Made by a program: the position numbers and the translations under genes. Below the pieces are notes generated by a model that saw only the letters and a program-made list of their open reading frames with translations, made no database searches and had not been told where the DNA came from. Positions 23,044 to 35,900 of a stretch of 64,000 nucleotides of DNA are shown here, piece after piece. Numbering within the stretch: the stretch's first letter is position 1; each line of letters starts with the position of its first letter. The stretch is from the NCBI RefSeq assembly GCF_001640805.2, contig NC_066842.1, positions 25,111,894 through 25,175,893 of the forward strand, given 5' to 3'. Source of the DNA: Lates calcarifer (lineage: Eukaryota > Chordata > Actinopteri > Centropomidae).

Positions 23044-24940
23044 GGTGTCTCAGTGTAGAGCTGATGATTCTCTCCTGTCTTTGCTGTCTGAAGTGATTCA
23101 CTCTGCTCACTGACTGTCTTATAGCAGCTTGCATATATTTGTATCTGAAAGCTGGCCCGCCTCTTTAGTTGGAGGAACTTCCCCCTGCCCACTACTGTTT
23201 TACTGTGCATGTGTGATCATGAAATAAACTTGGAGAGACTATTTCTCTGTGTGAATTCTGCTTTCATTATACATATACATATACTTTCATTATAAATTCC
23301 CACAACAGTCTGTCAACCAAATAAATGTTAGTCAAATATTTACTCTCCTTCAAGCTCTGTTTTGGTCTTCAGTTTGGTGCTGTTTTGTACAGCATGGTTT
23401 TGTGAGTTGCAGACTGAAGATGGCATTGATGAGCTTTTTTTCAATGAAGCATTTTGTTACAAAACTCACATACTATAGATGAACTTATTAAGTAAATGTG
23501 ATATACACAAAGGAAACTGTTCTCTCGACAGATCACCAGCTGTACAGTGAGTTCTGTATTGGAGTATAGAAGTTCATTCTTGATTTCGGGGACAGTATGT
23601 GTGACAGAATCATCTTGAATCAAAACTCTGAAGTCGAGAGTTGTGTATGATTTCACATTCAACGACTCAGAGGAGCATTAACCTACATCAGTGAAACAGC
23701 AGTGACCATGGAGACTGAGTGAACACCTGAGCAAAACTGGTCACAGCGTCCACCAGAAGCACTTTAAATGATCAATGGAGAGTTGGAGAATGATCAAAGA
23801 CGACATTCACACCTGACACCAGAGATGATCTTTAAACAGAGACAGGATGTAAAAGCTTCCACCTCAAAACATCAATATGGTCTTTTGTGATGGAGTAGTA
23901 ATTATTCAGCGACTTACAAAAAGCAGTATGGATTTTCATTTAAATCACTCTTTCTGTGTTTTGTGTGTCATTCTTCTGTCTTGTCTGTAAAGTTGTCAAA
24001 ATGGGTGCTATCATTTTTAAAGACCTCATAGCAAGCCATACTGCATTTAACTAAACACCTTAGTTATATAACAAATAAGCCTTTGAATCTTTGAATCACA
24101 TAAACTAAATGTTGTATACTGTGTTATATTATGTCCCTGCACTACATAAATGTATTGTAAACTAACCTAATCTCTAATCTAATCTAATCTAGCCATTTCT
24201 AAGATCATATAATCAACTCTAAAAACAGTAAGATTTCACTGTCTTTTCAGTAACCTAGATTAGGTTTAGCAGTTATTGTTGTGTTGTTATGTGCATTGGG
24301 TGAAGCAACATATTTGTGTTTAAGATAAAATTGCATGTACACAGTACACAGCACTACAGATCAGCAGCATCTCTTGATGTTATCAGGGCGGAGGTTTACA
24401 TGATGCTGATGTAATCATGTTTGTTTCAAGCTGTGGTCACACACACAGCCCCAAAAGAAAATGTACTTTGCGAAATCAACAACTTTCCATACAGGGAAGA
24501 TCTAAATGCTAAAACCTCACTGATGTTATCGCCACAAAAAAGCACCATGTGGTGTAAGTGTGTGCGGAAGACTATTGCTCGAACTGCTGCAGATCATTTA
24601 AGTACTGATAAAAAAATATATATACTGTATATTTACAAATTTCTCTAAAAACTACAGAATACTTGACAGAATTTGACTTGAGAAACATATACTCAGGGTC
24701 AATATTCATTATATGAAGTATCACATTTAAAAAGGTGGGCTTGAAAGTACACATTTTTGAATAATATCACATTCCATATCATTAACACAACTACATTAGT
24801 AAGTCATCTAACAACTTCACACATCTATACAGTACAAGTGGAACAAATTTTCACCAACTGAGACCTTTAGATCAATCGTTCATCCATTGTCTCTTATCTT
24901 TATTCACAGTATGTTACAGGGCTGGAAAGCTGACGTCTTG
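23044..24940. other. Upstream flank of the outermost chemokine copy
   Basis: Promoter block (kappaB-like site 23174-23183), unit flank, and the ~990-bp block (about 23965-24932) including a short TAATCTAATCTAATC run. No spliced gene is visible. The frames at 24421-24648 and 24572-24754 overlap on opposite strands and recur as DNA blocks in other spacers, so they are not called. Confidence 0.5.
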
Positions 24941-25266
24941 TGTCGGACCCCAAAGCAGACACAGGCAGGAACACTGGTGATGATGAAAGTAAGTGGCTTT
25001 AATGGATATTGAAGAGAGTACTGGGGGGGTAAAGATGAGGGACTGGGAGAACAGGAGACGCGTGACAGTCGTCACGAATACCAACTACGGTGGCCCAGAT
25101 GTGTTACCACATGGTGAAGCAGAAACAACAATCGATGAGCTACAGGTGAAGCAGAAGATGCTCCACTCCTCCACACACAGAGAGCAGAGAGGCAGAGGCT
25201 CTAGGGAAGCAGAGGAAAATACCAGAAAACACTGGAGAGGCTCAGGTCACAGAAGGAACCATGACA
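24941..25266. repeat. Rearranged TGTC...GACA repeat at the array edge
   Basis: It starts TGTCGGACCCC like the others but after GAGACGCGTGACAG jumps to TCGTCACGAATACCAACTACGGTGGCCC, losing the middle third. It marks the last recognisable unit sequence of the array before single-copy DNA. Confidence 0.6.
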
Positions 25267-25363
25267 CTAACTACTGAAAGAGAAAATAACACAAGTCACT
25301 ACAACCTGCAACACTACAGCCTTCCTTGGCCTGGTATGACCAGTCACACTCAGGACACACTTC

Positions 25364-25404
<41 letters not shown>

Positions 25405-25740
25405 CAGTTTACCCTTGTGTGGTATGGTGGTGGAGTGGTTCGCACTGTTGCCTCATAGCAAGAAGGTTACGGGTTTGAGCCCCAGTTCAAGCCCAGGCCT
25501 TTTCTGTGTAGAGTATACATGTTCTCCCTGTGTCTGTGTGGGTTCTCTCCAGGTACTCTGGCTTCCTCCTGCAGTCCAAAGACATGCATCTTAGGTTAAT
25601 TGGTGACTATAAATTGCATGTAGGTGTGAGTGTGAATGGTTGTGTGTCTCGATATATATATTGGTCCTGCAATGGACTGGTGATCTGTACAGGGTGTACC
25701 CTGCCACTTGCCCAATAACAGCTGGGATAGGCTCCAGTTG
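25364..25740 (+). mobile_element. Poly-T tract followed by a tRNA-SINE-like teleost repeat
   Basis: A run of about 40 T (25365-25404) is followed by GGTGGTGGAGTGGTTCGCACTG, then GGGTTTGAGCCCC (a degenerate pol III B box), and then the same body as the intronic palindromes, ending GGGATAGGCTCCAG. This is a single, non-palindromic member of that repeat family. It shows what the palindrome arms derive from. The 65-codon frame across the T run is not a gene. Confidence 0.6.
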
Positions 25741-28700
25741 ATTTCAAGGAAAAACTCAACTCGATATTAAACTATACTTTAATAACATTTACACAGTCTG
25801 TTTACTCATTTGGGTAAAACTGATAAATTTTGTCCATTGTGGAACTGAGATGTGTGTGTCAGCCAAAAAACATAGAGTATAATTCCCCCACACCTCCTCA
25901 ACTTTCCACTGCACAGAAACATCAAACAGTTGCAGCTGTCTAGGAAGGTTACAGTAAGTAGAGAGTCTACAGATTTAATCATGTCTACAACCAGAGACAG
26001 TGGAAGATTCTATTCCTCAGTATCTTTACATCTCGGTTTATATTTACTTAGTGGAAAGGTTATCTTGTTCATTCAAGTTCCTTATATGCTTTTATGAGTT
26101 TTAAACCACACACAAAGAACACACAAAGACAAGAAGCACATTTTGTTTGAATTAGACTCAATAGACTCAAGTTTGAGAGACATTTTGTTAATAATTTAAT
26201 CATAAAATTAATTGTTAACATTTCATCTTTTACATTTTCAGTGGCAGCAAATGAACTGCTCCATAAACCAAAGGCACACAGAATGACCCAGCATGTACAA
26301 TATTTGCCAATCACAACATTTTATTGACATATTCCATAGAATCCTTAAGACTTTTATTATTATTATTAAGGTCAATGGGTTGTAGTTTTTTTTTAATGTT
26401 ATACTCATAGATTAATGCTTGTAATTAAATTATTCCCCATGTGCCAGGTGTTTTAGGAAAAAAGCATAGTAATACTGTACAAGATGAATAGAATGTGGGG
26501 TAAATCGTGACCAAACAGCTTATTTTTGCCCTAGCTCCCCATGGCAGGTAAATCCAGCAAAGGAAAACAGAATAAGAAAACTTAAACTGCCAAAGTCACT
26601 TCAGAGGTTAGTGGATTTTTAAATGCAATAAGTACTAGATTAAGATTTTTACAGTCCTAGAGGACTGACATACAGTGTATTGTATGTCTGGAGGTTTGAT
26701 AGATCTGTAGATACAGTAAGAAAGGTGATTATATTATTCACACCACACAGGGTTTATTCATCCATCATTAGTGGTATCAAACCATAATTTTTTTTTCTAT
26801 CTCTAATTTAAAAGTCAAAGTTCAGGGTTTTTAAGTTCTTAAATCAGGTGGCTGTGGAACTTGAAATAAAACAAAAAAATTCCAGCCACAAAATCACACT
26901 GGTTTCTGCCTCCTCCAGGGTAAACTACATTAAGAGTCTATCAGGAGCTCAGTTCCACCACATATGCAAATATGTATGGTGCAGACTGAAGTGATGAAGA
27001 TAGCATGATGTTCACAAGATCTTATCACAGCTATTTTCAGTCAAGTACGCCACTCAAGGTTCAGCAATGCAGCTGTGACCTATTTAGATCACTTTCATGC
27101 ATGTGTTTGCAACCCCATCAATTTCCCTGCGATTATTAACCGTAATTTATTTGCATAACTCTGTCAACAGGTTGACATTTAATGCAATGAGCTTTTTATA
27201 TAAAATATGTCGTATGATGTCCTTTTCAAAGATGCTGTACATTTGAGAAGCATGTGCTGCATATGTTTCAGTTAAACTACTAATATGTCAGACAAGCTAT
27301 ACAACATATTCAAGGAAATGTAACTGTGGTACGATGAAGTTTCACATTCAAAAATATAAGTATAAACATACCCATCAACAAATGTAAATAGTTCCTTCAT
27401 CCGAAGACACATGATTTAATTGATTTTTATTTGAATAAGGTATTTCACTATGCACCGTGCCATGCTGATGGTTTTCAGTTTAGATAAAAGGGTGGCATAT
27501 TAAAGGTCAGCGGTCTCTGCACTATGTCACTGATTGAGTAGAACACAAAATAGATTCAAATAGTATTACTTGGGGATAGTTGTTGGGGAAAATGAGTTTT
27601 TGGCCACTGCACTTATTGCTACTGTAACTCACTGTAACTGGATCAGTAGAATACATCACATATAGGCCAAATCCGGTCCTTCAAAAAAAAAAAAAGAAAA
27701 AAGAAAAAAAAACAAAAGAATAGAATACATATGACAAAAGCTGAACATTTCACTTAAAGTACATTAAGACTTTTACGTGACTGTCCACACAGATATGGTA
27801 GATAATAATGTAAATACAAGGCCAGGGCAAGTAAATTTCAATGAATAGGCCATCTTAACATCTAATAATGGAGACATGCTAACACAGCTATTGAAATCCA
27901 ACATGGTGCTGAGATTAAGTCTGATAAACAAAGTAGATTAAAAGCATTAATAAATAGTACAGTTTACCCCATTTAAATAAAACACATACAGAGCAGAGTC
28001 AAAGAAAAACAACAACAACAACAGTACTTTCATTCAGCTATAACTGAGTCAGGCCACTGTTTATCATATGTGGATAAACTATCAAATACATCTATAGACC
28101 CACAGTGCAACACATACATTTGTATTTGCAAATAAATGAACATGCATAATTACATCTGACCTCAGATACTGTCTTAAAACAGAGAAAGCAAAGATGGTAG
28201 AAGCTATTTGCTGAACCCTGGGTACATAATATAATTAGTCACATACTCTAAATGTCATGGGGGAGATGTTTCAGTAGAGGACTGACTGATTCATATGGCT
28301 AAGATATGAACATCCTATTTACTGTGGTTTCTGATTTTGACACATCAGAATCTGCCAAGTATATTTGTTCATACGGGGGCTGACTCTAGTTTATAGTGGC
28401 CCTCAAACAGTACTAATAGAAATGTTCAAGAAAATACACGTGGACATACAGTAGAAGCAAGGGCAACAAAGAATAAACATAAACTTATGTCTATAATGAA
28501 TCATATTTTCAAAAAATAGATAAAGTTTTTTGAAGTACATACATTTTTCATCAGAATCAGTGCAGTCAAAGCAGGCCTGTAGCTCCAGCTATAGTCCATT
28601 TGTTCTGTCCTGACCACAGGCTTTTCAAATTTTATTTTCTTTCTGTTATTCCAGGATTAACCACACACTGATCAGAGTCCTAAAACTGGATGAGGACAGA

Positions 28701-29039
28701 ACCAGCACAAATAGCGTATTAACAAACCAACTGATGTGTTAAACAGACTTCATTCATATGGCATCGAATTATTAGCTATGTTAAAGCTATGTGTCACACA
28801 CCAAAACACTGACCTGTACAGTTTTTGGTTAAAGCTCTACCACGACAAAGTAATGGAATCTTGATTTGCGTATTTACTTGGTTTAATACGGTAAAGCGGC
28901 CTCACTGCGAGCTACGCAGCAGGTGCAGACGTGGAATCAGATTACAGAATTGTGCAGTCCTTCGAGTCAACCATGCCTGGTGAATTTAGTCTGTTCCCAG
29001 ATCAGCACTCTTCAAGAGTATTTATGGGACTCCAGTTGT
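25741..29039. other. Gene-poor DNA between the chemokine array and anillin gene
   Basis: At 26185-26620 there is a diverged copy of the array spacer (GACATTTTGTTAATAATTTAATC... to CCAGCAAAGGAAAAC), clearly older than the array units. After that no gene, tRNA or spliced frame is visible. There is an A-rich low-complexity run at about 27682-27720 and otherwise AT-rich single-copy sequence. Confidence 0.5.
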
Positions 29040-29190
29040 AGTTCGACTAACGTCAGAAGACCCGCTGAAATTCAAAGTTAGAAGAGGAGGAGACTGAAAG
29101 CACAAAACAACAAGAAGTGTTGTTTCTTGTTTCCCGTCAGTTAGCGTGGACCTGTTTTACTACTGTAGTTTCTTACAGACTTCTTTTCAG
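29040..29190 (+). promoter_or_regulatory. Anillin-family gene: putative promoter and untranslated first exon
   Basis: A non-coding exon probably ends at 29190 (CTTTTCAG|GTAAGAC), followed by a GCTAGC/TTAGC-rich first intron. No usable ATG is present between 29040 and 29190. CCGCTGAAATTCAAAG at about 29062-29077 contains the reverse of a CHR element (TTTGAA) beside a GCGGG. CDE/CHR pairs drive late cell-cycle genes such as anillin, but the orientation is unusual, so this is tentative. The transcription start is not defined. Confidence 0.35.
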
Positions 29191-29975
29191 GTAAGACAAC
29201 AAAATGACTCGCTTAGCTATTTTCAGTAGCTTTGCTATGCCCTGCTAACTTTGTAACACGCCAAGAGAGTTTGTTCCTGCTAAAGTTAGCTTGCCATTCT
29301 AAGCTAGGCTAACGTTTTGTTGGCCAACTTTTCATAAGTTAGCTTGAAATGATCCTGCCAGAGTTGACTCAAAAGGCAGCGTTGCTAACATAAGATAGCT
29401 AATGTAGCTCATGTAACTAGCTGCTTAGCAGCAGGCTGTCAGTGCTCGAAAATTGAAGAGTAATCAAATTGAGCTAACACGGGGTTTTGATGTCTTGACA
29501 ACGTTAACAATATAACGCTGTGTATTTAGCTGACTTGCTAGCACAGCTAGCATTGAATGTGCGTTTCATGTTAAACTGTCCTGAGCTGAAACTGAAACGC
29601 TAGGGCGTTGTCGCCTTCCATTGAATTGGAGATATTGCTGAAAAATTTCAGTCCAATATTGTGTTTGCACTGTCTGAATAAAAGTATGTGACAGCTGGCA
29701 TTAATAATTTTAACCAAATAACTATCATGTCATAGTAAGAGTTTTAACCTATTAACACGGTCCATGATAGTTACGTCCGTGACCCTCACTGAACATAAAA
29801 ATCTTATTTTTATATCTGCTTTGTTACTTTCCTGCGCGATTTTAGTACCACATAAACAGGTGTTTTGAAGACTAACTCCTGTAAAAAGCTGACCCTTGTT
29901 TGTACTACAGCTCTATGTTTCTGACATCTTCAACAAAATATTCAGTCTATAATGTCACTGTGTTTGCAGCTCAAT

Positions 29976-32900
29976 ATGGAAGCTGGTGAGGAAAATAGTT
30001 GCAACATCAGCTTAAAGAGACAGAGAGCACCTCTGTCAGACTCTGAAGACAATGTCCTCTCATCAGCAGGTTTGTTTGTGCCTTTATTAACAAGAATGCC
30101 AATGTTTGCATTTCTACAGAGTGGCCACATATTTACTATGGTATTGGCAGTTATTGTATATATATTTACCTTATCACTTGTTGTTTATCTATTTTGTGTT
30201 TCAGAGGTGAGTGATGGCCAGAAGCGACGGCGTCTGGAGGCAGCCGGTCAGGAGAACCGTAGTCCTACACCATCCAACTCTGGACGCTTAGCTGAGCTAG
30301 GGACAAAGCCAGATACACCGATCGTTCCCTCAATCCGGTCCAGAGTCCATCAGCTCACCCAGAGAAGAGAGGGTAATCCTACCTTTCCTGTTGAAAGAGC
30401 CATTCTATTCTAATAATATTTTTTTATCAATGAAATGACAAAATATTTGAGTCATCTCTAGGTATAACACTATACAACTCAGCAGACTACTATTAACAAA
30501 GTACAACCTTTAAAATGACCATGAGTTCATCAACCTCTCTCTACAACAGATGCAACACGATATATATATATATATATATAATATATATAATATAATATAT
30601 ATATATATATAGATGGTGATGGTAGATATGAAGGTAGAATTCATTTGCAGGGCTGTTGTATTAGATTCCATTAGACCCTGCTAGCTGGCGCTAATAAACT
30701 GGCAACTAAGTGTGTATGTGTGCATATCTGTACATAGTGTTATAGTGTTTTTTTTGCAGGCTTTATTGTTACTGCTTAAGATGGTGACATGTCATGGTAG
30801 CCAAGGTCAACAGTCAAGCTGGATTATCTGCATGCAAGATGTTGTCCAGGGTTCTGTATTCTGTGTCAAGTCAGTGTGGATGATAGATAAATGCTATAGT
30901 TTGTAACAGCATTTTTATTTTTATTTTGGAGGAGCTCCACTGGCCCAGAGGTGCTTGTCGGATCCTGGGGCTGACAGCCCATCAGCTGCCATCCATGACA
31001 AGGGCTTCAGAGAGCATCTCCTCAGTAAGCATGCATATGAATATGCACATTCAGAAACCTCTGAGAGTGAACATCAATCTTGTCTCTGTTGAATGCATTG
31101 TTAAATGCATTGAAAAAATTGTTAGGGCACTCTGGTACAAGTGAGTTGAGTTGTAGAGGCCGCTATTGCTCAGCAAAGTTACATGGTGTTGCTTTAAACT
31201 TTTTTTGGATTGTGGCAAGAATACATCAATATCAATTATTTGATTTATGACTTAATTTCTACTTATGTTTTTTTTTTTAAAAACTATTTTAATTTTGTTT
31301 GTTTGTTTGTTGTTTTGTTTCTTGTCCCTTCAGATGAGGGAGAGTTTAGTCAGCGAATGGAGCGGTTTAAAGTGCCAGTCTTCCAGGCTGGCCCCACACC
31401 GAGCCCTGCCAACATATGCCCCCGGACATGCTCTAACTTTGTATCTGACATTCATCAGAAGCTCCAGGGCACCACAACACCCAGCTCCAAGCAGGCCTCT
31501 CGCATCCGTCAGGTTGTCTGAATGGGTTTATAACTGAAACCATGAGTAGTATCATAGTGGGATCAGCACATTTGTAGCTCCCAAGTATGCATAATTAGAA
31601 GGGTAAATAAGCTCAAAAGTATTAGGAATTAAATTATTTATACCCATTAATTAATTATAATATACCCACATTGCCTAATGGTGTCTGTAAGTCTTTAAAT
31701 GTAATTTTTTTTTCTAAAAATGAATTTGATTTTGAGATGACCTAAAAAGGATATGTCTGACATCTGACATGGTTTTCTGGTTCAGGAACGGGAGCAGGAG
31801 TTGAACCAGTTGTGTTTCCAACCAATCAGTGAGAATGCCTGGCTCAAAAGGAGCAGCTCTGATCCCTCGTTGGCTCAGGTGGGTTTGAGATTGTGGTATT
31901 TTGGCTGTCAAACATTCAAGTATGTTTTTGTCCCAGCTGTCAAGTTTGTCTTGTCATGTTGAAATTCTTGGTTCCTAAACCGTAGATTGACCATGATAAT
32001 CTCAATTGTCTCACAGTCCTTTAGATTATTTTTGTATTAGATTACAGTCAAAGTCAGAACATAGTATGTCCTAAAGGACCTGACTCTGCAGATGATTGAC
32101 AACTCATATTTTAAATTGTTTTTTTTTTTGTGAATGTAATTTTTGTTTAGTCTGCTCTTTTCCATTTTGTTTAGTTTTTTTTATACACACCTGCTTGTGT
32201 AAACATTAGCAGGTAAGGACCCCTCCTGGCCCATCATCTCCCTCCTCCTGGGTCCCTAGATCTAAAGGGAGATTTCATTGGCCTCCCATGCAGCCCTGGG
32301 ATGTGAGTCAGTGATGTTAAAGAAAAAAAGCACACAGTACTGTCTGGTCACTTCCTGCACATGGGCAATACTTTGAGCTAGTACATTAAGTAATATTGAA
32401 TTGGCTTTCATAAGAATTAAATTGGATGGGGAATAGGGAACTCATCACTATTGAAGCACTGTTGTGGAAGAATGTCCTCATTTACATGGCTCCACTCTTC
32501 AGAGGAGGGTAGTCTGGTGTGGTTTTGGTGGGCTGCTCACTGGTGGAATAAAGGAATTCTCTTCACACTTCACACATGAACAGCAGTGGAAAGTTACTGT
32601 CTTATTTGGTGTGGGGTCATAATGAGGTGATAAACTGCTCCACAGAGAAGTTTTCATACATTTTCTTTAAGTTTCACAGTGGTTATCCTCACAGTCCCTG
32701 TAATGTACGGTATACAGTCCAGACCAAGTGCTTGGATGGTTAGACAGTTTTTGTTCTTCAGGTTCTGAGCTTCAGCACATTCAAACATAAATTAAATAAT
32801 AATTGCTACATTTAAGAGCCATGTTTCAGCTTTAATTTGAGCAGGTTTAAGTCGAGGATATTCCACCTCTTCACCATGAAAACTCTTTGGCTGTTTTGAC

Positions 32901-35900
32901 CATATGTTTAGGATCATTGTCCTGCTGAGTGATGAAATGTTTTCCAGTGCATCTCTGAGACATTTGGTTGAATCTGAGCACAGAATGCTCCTGTAAATAC
33001 CAATGTGACAGTTCCACTGCAGCCGTACATTCCTAAACCATAACAGAACCACCATCATGTTCGAACAGAAGAGGTGGCTTTGGGTCATCAGTTGCTCCTT
33101 TTTCTCTCCACACAGTCCTCTTCCCATCACTTTGATAGAGCTTGATATTTGTTTCATCAGTCCACAGAGCTTTGTTCCACCTGGTGGTTTTTGTAATTTG
33201 CAACGAGGTCTTTCTTTTTTTGAAATTTACCAGTATCTTGTGGTGAATCCTCTGAGGTTATTCTCACGAAGTCTATTCTTAATTGTTGACATGGAAACCT
33301 ACATACTGGAGAGCATTCTTGACTTGCTATGTGGTCATAAAAGGGTTTTTCTTCACTTTACACATCATTTTCCCATCATCTGCTTGTCATTTTCCATTTT
33401 CTACTTTCCCTGTGAATACCTGCTTTTTTAAAAAGTGTACCCAAATCTTGTTTTTGCGAAAACCCGACCTTTGATATTTATGGAATACTTTTGTGCTGTT
33501 TTTGGGCCTTATTATCATTATCGTTGTTACTTGCATGGCCACCTCTTTACTCCACATATTGACAGACAGCTCCATTTCAATCTAAAATTGCAACTCTATT
33601 AACTCTCAGCTTCACATACATGAACTAATTAAAACAACACACAACTGACCAGTTAATTCCTAACCCTTACAATTTAGGCAGTGTGTGTTTAAAAGGGCCG
33701 TATCTCCCACACAGTTCTTTCAGTTTTGACATAATCTGATTTAAATCTGAGACATGGCACTTTATGAAGAATACATTTTTATATTTCCAATTGAATGTCC
33801 TGAAACACAGTCGTAATTGTCTAAATACTTACAGTGTGGACTGGAAAACCTTAGAGGGGTTTATTTTTCTATTTAGCACCACTCCACCTCGTTATTAGTT
33901 ACTCAGGTCATTTCCTACAGTACCTGTTTTGTCTGGTTTGATGGTTTGTTTTTTCTTGATATTAGATTTGATGGAGTTACTTAACTTTTTTAAAAGAATG
34001 TATTCTAGTTTATTAGTTACCTTTAATGGAAATACACCGTGTATATTGAAGATGCCCTTCAAATAAAATCACAATCATATCTGTTTGTTTGTATATTTAC
34101 TTATTTATTTGCAATAATCTACAGAAAACAGAGCAGTGCTCTTCATCTCTGCTGCTTATTCTTTAATCCTGGTGCTGATGATATTGTTTCTTCCAGCAGG
34201 TTGATGGTCATAATGAGATGAAAGATGGCAGCTTCACAGAAGGTCCTACATCAGGTGCAGAGAAGCAACCTGTAAATACAACAGGTATGATTTTTGGCAT
34301 CTTGTTTTCCTCGATAAACTACTCATAACGAAATGTATATACTTTCTTTCCCTAGACTTGACCTGGGTGAAGTATGAATGTGCCTAGATGCATGAATGTC
34401 CTGGATTGATGTTTATCTATCATAGACAGTATCCATGGACTACTGTATGATACATAGTAAAGCCCAGTCCAAAGATTTGTTCCTAACCAGTGATGAACCA
34501 ATCCAGTACACTGACAGAATTACACTGACTGATGATAAGATGGCCAATTCAAAGTGGCTGCTTTGTTTCAGGCTGCATGGCTTAAAAGAGATGTACCCTC
34601 AATCCTTTAAGTGCTGAATGTGCTAACATTAACCAATAATCTGACTAAACAGACTATAACCAGACATTACAACAAAGCTCAGGGCGTACAATGCAATACA
34701 AATACAATACCAAGTTGAATAGTCATATTCTTAGCTATATATATGTTATGTAAGGTAGAGTAAACTAGACCCAGTTACATTACCAAGTTCATTAAAGGAA
34801 AAAGAAGATGCATTTTTGGTTTGCTGGTTTGCAAGGTCCTGTTGTTGTTCGCCTGGCTGTGAGGCTTCAGTGTTGTTGAAGAGTTTGGTGGTTGTTTCTT
34901 TATTCTCTTTGCAGAGGTAGTGGCAGCTCCTTTTTGCTGGTAAACTCAGCTGACATACCCTGTGTCTTGCCTGCTGATGCTTGGTCTTAAATCCTTTGGT
35001 AGGCTCTTGTGTCGCTACCCAAGTCAGTTGTTATAAACTGAGGTTATTTTGCACATGGAGTAATGAGTTCCACACAGTGTGGTGTACAGACTATCATTTT
35101 AAAAAGAAAAAAAGCACTAGTATCAGATCAATCAGTACCCTAGGTTTTGGGAAGAATCAATACTTAGGTAGAAAAATTGGGATTAGTGCATCCCTATTTT
35201 AATACAGTGTTTTCTACAAGTAGAGACACACCAGTAGCAGCAAGTACAAAAAGAGTTGACTTGCATTTTTAAAATTCAGTCAGTCCTTACATTTGCTATC
35301 ATGCCAGATGTATTTCTTTTGTTAAGCTGTGTTATTGTGTTTTCCTGATACAATCTGTATCTTATCCTACAGAATTTAAATAGCTTGTGGGTTGATATTA
35401 ATAGTTGTACCTACTCTAATGTTAAATATGGTGCTTACACTACTAGTGTTAAGATGTGAGACTAATCTTTCAACAGGTGAAAGGGCACATTGTGTCTCTA
35501 AAGCCCCAACAGTATCTGTAGAGCTTGAAAGCTCTGGTGAAGGGCAGCTGCGAATGGAACGGAAGGAGCAAAATACTCATCAGGGTGAAGAACTCATGAA
35601 GGACAAAGACCATGAGGCTTCAGTTGGAAATGAAGAAGAACAGCGTGAATCCCAAGAACCAGAGACCCAGACTGTAGTGATGCTGTCTTTTAGTGAGGAT
35701 CAGAGTCTCTCCAAGACCTCTTTCAGTGAGGATCAGAATGTGTCAGGTGATGAACAGAGACTGCTAGAATCAACTCGTCTAGACAAGTCAAAGGAAATGG
35801 ATGAGGTTTCCAAAGTAACTGAACAGAGCAGGTCAGAGATGTTTTCATTTGAAGATGAAAAGTCTTCAGACGGTGAAGAGGTGATTGAGCCTTCAACAGA

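Noticed and set aside
32792..33157. 121-codon minus-strand frame in an anillin intron
   Set aside because: It lies wholly inside a decayed DNA transposon and lacks a catalytic motif.
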